Shown here: piece after piece, positions 59,261 through 64,000 of the stretch
Layout of the letters: every line of letters begins with the position of its first letter
Position numbering within the stretch: position 1 is the stretch's first letter
Source of the DNA: Thermosporothrix hazakensis
GTDB taxonomy: Bacteria; Chloroflexota; Ktedonobacteria; Ktedonobacterales; Ktedonobacteraceae
Length of the DNA: 64,000 nt
Direction of reading: 5' to 3'
Assembly (NCBI RefSeq): GCF_003253565.1
Contig: NZ_QKUF01000001.1
Coordinates: 141,857-205,856 of the forward strand
The notes under the pieces: generated by a model
The model's input: the letters and a program-made list of their open reading frames with translations, nothing else
What the model was told of the DNA's origin: nothing
Databases searched by the model: none
Position numbers and translations under genes: made by a program

Positions 59261-59605
59261 CCCTATGGGCAGCCCTATCCGCAGCAGCCACCATATAGCG
59301 GATTCCAACCTGCTCCCAATCAGATGGTGATTCTCTGCCCAACCTGCCGCGCGCTCTCACCAGTTGGCGCCTCGCATTGTCTGAACTGCCATCAGAGCTT
59401 GCTCGGTATCCCACCAATTCAGGCAAACCAGCTCCCGCCCAACCTGCAACCGCAGAAAGGCGGCTTCCTGCAAAGTGATGGCGGAAAAATGGCGGTCGGT
59501 GCACTGGGTGGTGCAGCAGCGGCAATTGGCGGCTTTATGCTCTTAGATGCGGTTGATGATATCTTTGACCACGACAGCGGACCACTGGATGATCTCTTTG
59601 ATTAG
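59261..59605 (+). pseudogene. 3' part of the interrupted zinc-ribbon gene
   Basis: In the same frame as the upstream part and directly after its TAA, the linker resumes (PYGQPYPQQPPYSGF), followed by a fifth zinc ribbon (ILCPTCRALSP to CLNCHQSLLG), a hydrophobic glycine-rich segment (VGALGGAAAAIGGFMLLDAV) and an acidic tail (DDIFDHDSGPLDDLFD). An ATG at 59324 could restart translation for 93 residues, but it has no ribosome binding site. Read-through of the stop would restore a 322-residue product. Confidence 0.65.
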
Positions 59606-59620
59606 TAAGCAACAGAGATA

Positions 59621-59662
59621 GGAAGGGAAGGGCAGGCATTTACTGCCTCCCTTCTTATTTTA
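59621..59662 (+). terminator. Intrinsic terminator after the zinc-ribbon gene
   Basis: A stem formed by GAAGGG...GGGCAG and CTGCCTCCCTTC is followed by a T/A-rich tract (TTATTTTATA). Confidence 0.7.
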
Positions 59663-59765
59663 TATATACCGAGATTATGCGCCAACGCGACCCTATCTCA
59701 CCCACTCAACCTACATATCCTGGATAAGGATGAGCAACTTTTCTTCCTATTCTCATGGTTTCCAG

Positions 59766-59794
59766 TTGCGACAATGCGCTAAAACGTCTATAAT
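59766..59794 (+). promoter_or_regulatory. Promoter of the M16 peptidase operon
   Basis: TTGCGA (59766-59771) and a consensus TATAAT (59789-59794) with a 17-base spacer, about 150 bases before the peptidase start codon. Confidence 0.65.
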
Positions 59795-59944
59795 ACAGCG
59801 AGATAAGCTGATTCTGAGTAAAGTAAAATAGCAACTGTACGCGTTTTATTGAAATTCACCTTTTTTGACTTATCAGGAACTATAAGGAGATCACGGCCCT
59901 CTTCTCTCAGGTGAAAGAGGCTGAGTGCCTGACGAATAATCTAC

Positions 59945-61222
59945 ATGAACTACGAGCGAACCACGCTGCAAAATGGACTACGTTTGTTGACCGCTCAGAT
60001 GCCTGGTATGCGCTCCGCGAGCATTGGCTTCTTTTTTTCTGTCGGTTCACGCTACGAAGAAGATCGTATAGCAGGCGTCTCACATTTTATCGAGCATATG
60101 CTTTTCAAGGGGACCCGCCGCTATCCTTCCGCAAAACATATATCCGAGGCGATAGAAGGTGTTGGAGGGGTATTTAACGGGAGCACAGGGAAAGAGATTA
60201 CCCACTACACAGCTCGTGTACCGGGCGAGTATCTTGAAAATGTGCTGGATGTGCTGGCAGATATGGTGCGGCATCCGCTCTTTCTACCTGAAGAGCTTGA
60301 AAAAGAGCGAAATGTTATCATAGAAGAACTTAGCTCAACGCAAGACGATCCAGCCGAATGGGTTAGCCTGCTTGCTGATGAGGTTATGTGGCCTGATTTG
60401 CCCCTGGGGCGCGATGACGCAGGGACGATTGACTCCGTCAAAGGACTCAAGCGGGAAGACATGCTTTCCTTCTTGAACTCCTATTATCGCCCAAACTCCC
60501 TGGTTATCAGCATCGCGGGCAATATTGACCCGCAGCAAAGCAAACAACTGGTAGAAAAGTATTTTGCCGACTGGGAAGCGAAACAGGGTCCACGCTGGAA
60601 ACTCAGTCTTCCCCCTCGGGACGTATCGGCGGTGCGTTCGATCCAGAAGGCAACCGAACAAACCAATATCTGTCTCGCGACACTCGGCGTTTCATACCTG
60701 TCGCCAGACTATTACCCTTTCCTCTTGCTCAACGCACTGCTTGGTGACGGTATGAGCTCGCGGCTCTTCCTGTCTATCCGCGAAGAGCAGGGGCTGGCAT
60801 ATGACATAGGAAGCTACTACAATAGCTACAACGAGACGGGAAGCCTGGTTATCAGTGCGGGAGTGGACCCGGCACACACCAAGAAAACGATACGCGCAAT
60901 AGTGAAAGAGCTGCAACGACTCTGTGACGAACCAATCCCCCAGGACGAGCTGGAACGGATCAAAGCCTATATGCGTGGTGGCCTCTGGCTCGGCCTCGAA
61001 GGTACCCAGCAGGTAGCCTCCTGGCTTGGTAGTCAGGAATGTCTTCAGAATCGTGTACGCAGCATGGAAGAAACAGAACAGCGGATGAATGCAGTGACAG
61101 CACAGGATATTCAGCGTGTAGCCCGCTATTGCTTCGCTCCCGAGTGGCGACGCCTTGCCATCATCGGGCCGGAAAACGTCCGGCACGCTGAGTACTTCAA
61201 TACGTTGCTAACAGGTGTGTAA
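59945..61222 (+). CDS. M16 family zinc metallopeptidase (processing-peptidase-like)
   Basis: A 425-residue insulinase-family peptidase. The inverted zinc motif HxxEH lies at residues 47-51 (HFIEH), and the third ligand is the Glu in EKERNVIIEE near residue 127. The C-terminal half is the inactive repeat, with GDGMSSRLFLSIREEQGLAYDIGS. Bacterial YmxG/PqqL-type members degrade short peptides in an enclosed chamber. The ribosome binding site is weak (no AGGAG within 12 bases). It is followed after 24 bases by the TPR protein, so the two are probably co-transcribed. Confidence 0.88.
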   Translation: MNYERTTLQNGLRLLTAQMPGMRSASIGFFFSVGSRYEEDRIAGVSHFIEHMLFKGTRRYPSAKHISEAIEGVGGVFNGSTGKEITHYTARVPGEYLENVLDVLADMVRHPLFLPEELEKERNVIIEELSSTQDDPAEWVSLLADEVMWPDLPLGRDDAGTIDSVKGLKREDMLSFLNSYYRPNSLVISIAGNIDPQQSKQLVEKYFADWEAKQGPRWKLSLPPRDVSAVRSIQKATEQTNICLATLGVSYLSPDYYPFLLLNALLGDGMSSRLFLSIREEQGLAYDIGSYYNSYNETGSLVISAGVDPAHTKKTIRAIVKELQRLCDEPIPQDELERIKAYMRGGLWLGLEGTQQVASWLGSQECLQNRVRSMEETEQRMNAVTAQDIQRVARYCFAPEWRRLAIIGPENVRHAEYFNTLLTGV

Positions 61223-61246
61223 AGAGGGAAGAGGAGACCTATTTTT

Positions 61247-64000
61247 ATGGCACAAGTAACGCTTCGTCAGTACCTGCAAGAGACAGAAGATGCCATCAGT
61301 AGCGGTCGCATTGACGACGCGTTTGCGCGTTGTCAAAATATCCTTGCCCACTTTCCGGAGTCGCTGGAGGCGCAGCGACTCCTCGGCGAAGTGTACCTGG
61401 CTCAGGGAAATCTCGATGATGCTCAGCAAGCATTCGACTGGGTTCTAACCAATGACCCGGAGAATGTTGTTGTCTACTGCGACCGGGCATTAATCAGTGA
61501 GCGACAGGGTGATTATGATACAGCGCTTGATTGCTATCAGCAGGCCTACGAGTTGAGCCGTGGCAACAGCCAGATCCGCAACGAGTTCAATGCATTGAGC
61601 GCCCGCGTTGGACAGCAGGGCTTTATGTATTCTCGCGCTGGCCTGGCTCGCCTCTACATGCGGGGCAGTTTATTCATTCAGGCTATTCAGGAATGGGAAG
61701 TAGTGCTTGCAACTACTCCCGATCGCCTGGATGCACGCACTGGTCTGCTTGAAACATTCTGGCGCGAAGGGCTCTATGACCGGGTCGAGCAACTGGCAAA
61801 CCAGATTCTTCAGGAAGTGCCGGGCTGTGTAAAGGCGCTTCTGCTTCTCGCTCATGTCACTTCGCCGAAAGATATGCGTCAGGCGCAGCAGTTGCTTCAA
61901 CAGGCTGAGAAACTCGACCCTGATCTTCAGCTTGCTCAGGACCTTTTTGCCGATATGTTCGTCAAACAAGCTCATGAGCCGTTCCTGCAACTTCTCCGCA
62001 AAGAACCTTCACAGCTCGATACGGAAGGAGCGCGCAGCGGGGCCCCCGCCTTTGCCGATGAGCTTGTCAGCGCAACACCCTCAAATACTGCCTACTCGTC
62101 CCACGGCTTCTCCGATGAGTTGCCAAGCTGGGCCAGTCTACCCGCTGTCCATCCTGAAACTACGCCCTCATCCACGCCCGTCAACAGCAATCCAGAGGAA
62201 ACGATGTTCCCGCAGTGGATGGATACCGTCGCGAAAACCAATATGTGGGCCACACCTGAAGATGCCGCCCGTGCTAACAATCAGGATATTCCAGACTTCG
62301 CTGCATACCTGGATAGCTCCTCGCAGTCAGCCTCTTCATGGGAAACTCAGAATCAGCAACCAGAACAGCCTGTTGCCGATTTTGGTCAGCTTTTCACTTC
62401 TCCTCAGCAGGAGCAACCTTCACTTTCTGAACAATCTGAGCAGTTTTCTTCATGGGAAAGCTTATCAGCGTTCGCAGCCACTCCGACAAACAATGAGCAA
62501 CAACCACAGGCCGAAACGATCAGCAATGAAGTATCTTTCAGCGGTAACTGGGACAATGCACAGAAACAGGACGAGAACCAGGCTGCGCCAGCATGGCTGA
62601 ATATGCTGACCCAATCGAGCGAGCGTAAAGTGAATAGCACTGAACTCCCTCCGGTTCCCGCTCCGATAGAACAACAACCGGTCGAACAGCAGCAACTCCC
62701 CGAAGAAACAAAGGCTTCTGTACAGCAGCCCTCTAGCCCGAGCTGGAGCGAAGATTCACAGGAACTTCCCGCCTTCAGTATGGGCGACGACGATGATGTT
62801 ATCCCGTTTGGCCCCGAATGGCTGAAATCTATCGGCGCGGAATCCATCGAGGATGACGAGAAACCACAACTCGTTCAAGAAGCGTCTGCTCTGGCAGAGA
62901 ACAAGCAACAACCAGCCGCTACTATGCCAGACAACACAGTATCTCAGCCCGAGAAGCCAAAAGACGAACCTGCATGGCTCAGCCAGCTATACCCGAATGC
63001 GCCACAAGCCCCATCTTTTGAGACTTCTCAGACTCAAAAAGAGGAAGTCTCTTCCTGGTCCGGTTTCGAGCAACAGCAGCAACCTGTTCAGGAGCAGAAA
63101 CAACCTTCCAGTCCTTCCTGGTCCGGTTTCGAGCAGCCTGCACAACAGAAACAACCTTCCAGTCCTTCCTGGTCCGGTTTCGAGCAACAACAGCCGATTC
63201 AGGAACAGAAACAGCCTTCCAGTCCTTCCTGGTCTGGCTTCGAGCAACAACAGCCGATTCAGGAACAGAAACAGCCTTCTAGCCCTTCCTGGTCCGGTTT
63301 CGAGCAACAGCAGCCGATTCAGGAACAGAAACAGCCTTCCAGTCCTTCCTGGTCCGGTTTCGAGCAGCCTGCACAACAGAAACAACCTTCCAGTCCTTCC
63401 TGGTCCGGTTTCGAGCAGCCTGCTCAGGAAAAAGAAGAGTCACTGCCATCATGGGCAACGCCTGCTGAGCAGCATCCGGATTGGTCAACCCAACTGTTTG
63501 GTAATACTCAATCTGATATCTCAGAGGCCCAGGTGAACGAACAAAATATTGTTGCCTCACTGGAAGAGCTAGAAAAGAAGCTCTATGCACAGGGCTTTGT
63601 CCCGATGGAGCCTAATACACTCTCAACCATTGCGCAACAAAACAATACACCTGTAGAAAAATCAACCGAGCAACAACCACAGCCAGAAACTGTGGCGTCG
63701 CTGTCAGATGACTCACTCTCTTCGGCACTGGCAACCCTGGGCGAGTTCCCTGCAATACCCAAACAGCAAAAGGCTCCAGCTTCGGAGCCAGTAGAATCTC
63801 AATGGGCTGCTTCCTTTAATCCTGTACCAGAGCCATCAGTCCAGCAGAAACAGCCTTCCAGCCCTAGCTGGCCTGGCTTCGAGCAACAACCTGTTCAGGA
63901 GCAGAAGCAACCTTCCAGCCCTTCATGGTCTGGCTTCGAGCAGCAACCTGTTCAGGAGCAGAAGCAACCTTCCAGCCCTTCATGGTCTGGCTTCGAGCAG
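61247..64000 (+). CDS. TPR protein with long repetitive disordered tail (3' end outside window)
   Basis: The frame opens at ATG 61247 (GAGGAG about 10 bases upstream) and stays open for 918 codons to the window edge, so the stop lies beyond. Residues about 1-250 are TPR-like helical repeats (LRLLGEVYLAQGNLDDAQQAFDWVL, GDYDTALDCYQQAYEL in outline). The rest is Gln/Pro/Ser/Glu-rich and predicted disordered, with short motifs around Trp (for example PAWLNML, PEWLKSI, PSWSGFEQ). At least ten copies of an SWSGFEQ-type unit occur in two tandem clusters. There is no signal peptide. It may be a cytosolic scaffold; its partner is unknown. It lies directly after the M16 peptidase. Confidence 0.78.
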   Translation, partial: MAQVTLRQYLQETEDAISSGRIDDAFARCQNILAHFPESLEAQRLLGEVYLAQGNLDDAQQAFDWVLTNDPENVVVYCDRALISERQGDYDTALDCYQQAYELSRGNSQIRNEFNALSARVGQQGFMYSRAGLARLYMRGSLFIQAIQEWEVVLATTPDRLDARTGLLETFWREGLYDRVEQLANQILQEVPGCVKALLLLAHVTSPKDMRQAQQLLQQAEKLDPDLQLAQDLFADMFVKQAHEPFLQLLRKEPSQLDTEGARSGAPAFADELVSATPSNTAYSSHGFSDELPSWASLPAVHPETTPSSTPVNSNPEETMFPQWMDTVAKTNMWATPEDAARANNQDIPDFAAYLDSSSQSASSWETQNQQPEQPVADFGQLFTSPQQEQPSLSEQSEQFSSWESLSAFAATPTNNEQQPQAETISNEVSFSGNWDNAQKQDENQAAPAWLNMLTQSSERKVNSTELPPVPAPIEQQPVEQQQLPEETKASVQQPSSPSWSEDSQELPAFSMGDDDDVIPFGPEWLKSIGAESIEDDEKPQLVQEASALAENKQQPAATMPDNTVSQPEKPKDEPAWLSQLYPNAPQAPSFETSQTQKEEVSSWSGFEQQQQPVQEQKQPSSPSWSGFEQPAQQKQPSSPSWSGFEQQQPIQEQKQPSSPSWSGFEQQQPIQEQKQPSSPSWSGFEQQQPIQEQKQPSSPSWSGFEQPAQQKQPSSPSWSGFEQPAQEKEESLPSWATPAEQHPDWSTQLFGNTQSDISEAQVNEQNIVASLEELEKKLYAQGFVPMEPNTLSTIAQQNNTPVEKSTEQQPQPETVASLSDDSLSSALATLGEFPAIPKQQKAPASEPVESQWAASFNPVPEPSVQQKQPSSPSWPGFEQQPVQEQKQPSSPSWSGFEQQPVQEQKQPSSPSWSGFEQ
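63053..63429 (+). repeat. In-frame tandem repeat cluster, seven SWSGFEQ units
   Basis: The Trp codons of successive units begin at 63056, 63119, 63170, 63230, 63290, 63350 and 63401, giving spacings of 63, 51, 60, 60, 60 and 51 bases, all multiples of three. Two unit types alternate: a long one with GFEQQQPIQEQKQPSSP and a short one with GFEQPAQQKQPSSP. The near-identical nucleotide sequence points to recent expansion or exchange. Confidence 0.9.
63842..64000 (+). repeat. Second in-frame repeat cluster, three units, runs off the window
   Basis: Trp codons begin at 63869, 63926 and 63983, spaced 57 bases. The unit is GFEQQPVQEQKQPSSP, a third variant. The array continues past the end of the window. 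Confidence 0.9.

Noticed and set aside
58544..59525. Two long minus-strand open frames (254 and 285 codons)
   Set aside because: They are shadows of the Pro/Gln-rich zinc-ribbon gene, giving repetitive hydrophobic or Ala/Asp/Arg-rich products with no domain.
63053..63429. CRISPR-like regularly spaced repeats
   Set aside because: Unit spacings are 51, 60 and 63 bases, all multiples of three. The repeats are fully coding in one open frame and have no unique spacers of even length.
62853..63590. Plus and minus open frames within the repeat region
   Set aside because: These are alternative readings of the SWSGFEQ repeats. The frame from 61247 is the one with a ribosome binding site and a TPR domain.

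Overview
The window looks like a chromosomal segment of a mesophilic to moderately thermophilic, monoderm-like, multicellular bacterium, most likely Chloroflexota of the class Ktedonobacteria. This is inferred from gene content (very many GTG/TTG starts, TPR/CHAT proteins with divergent sigma factors, form II CO-dehydrogenase-like genes, double-domain aldehyde dehydrogenase next to deoC, zinc-ribbon/low-complexity proteins) and a moderately GC-rich composition judged by eye. No rRNA or taxonomic marker is present, so the assignment is an inference.

Layout. (1) 1-15.0 kb is an exopolysaccharide locus. A truncated glycoside hydrolase opens the window. A leftward operon follows (PIG-L deacetylase, hexapeptide acetyltransferase, flippase, ATP-grasp ligase, FAD/NAD(P) oxidoreductase). 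It diverges from a rightward operon (Wzz-like protein, tyrosine-kinase-like ATPase with a degenerate active site, a 43-residue membrane peptide, a Wzy-like polymerase/ligase, three glycosyltransferases) that ends against a convergent, unusually arranged NodB-type deacetylase. (2) 15.0-19.5 kb holds a small hypothetical gene, a long AT-rich spacer with a strong promoter, and a tricorn-type protease. (3) 19.5-25.5 kb runs leftward: a divergent sigma factor, a double zinc-finger (anti-sigma-like) protein, a TPR-CHAT caspase-like protein overlapping it by one base, then a formimidoylglutamate deiminase. (4) 25.9-37.0 kb carries metabolic genes: ALDH16-like dehydrogenase plus DeoC, a luciferase-like oxidoreductase, a lipase-like protein, DUF169, RNase HI, transketolase, DinB-like and UMP-kinase-like proteins.

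(5) 37.2-38.4 kb is a manganese (yybP-ykoY) riboswitch with an overlapping terminator in front of a TerC-family membrane protein. (6) 38.5-45.8 kb carries two tandem Eco57I-type adenine methyltransferases, a sirtuin, an alpha/beta hydrolase and a membrane protein. (7) 46.2-49.6 kb is a disaccharide phosphorolysis pair (beta-phosphoglucomutase and GH65 phosphorylase) followed by a compact operon of three tRNA-Glu genes with a near-consensus promoter and terminator. (8) 49.7-54.6 kb has a cupredoxin lipoprotein and a form II-type CO dehydrogenase-like S-L-M operon. (9) 54.8-64.0 kb has a HTH regulator with a methyltransferase, a small anchored secreted protein, an M29 aminopeptidase, a zinc-ribbon gene broken by one in-frame stop, an M16 peptidase, and a TPR protein with a long repetitive Trp-containing disordered tail that runs off the window.

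The most promising under-described units are the sigma / double zinc finger / TPR-CHAT trio, the tandem methyltransferase pair, and the repeat-tailed TPR protein. No CRISPR array, insertion sequence, prophage or replication origin was seen.
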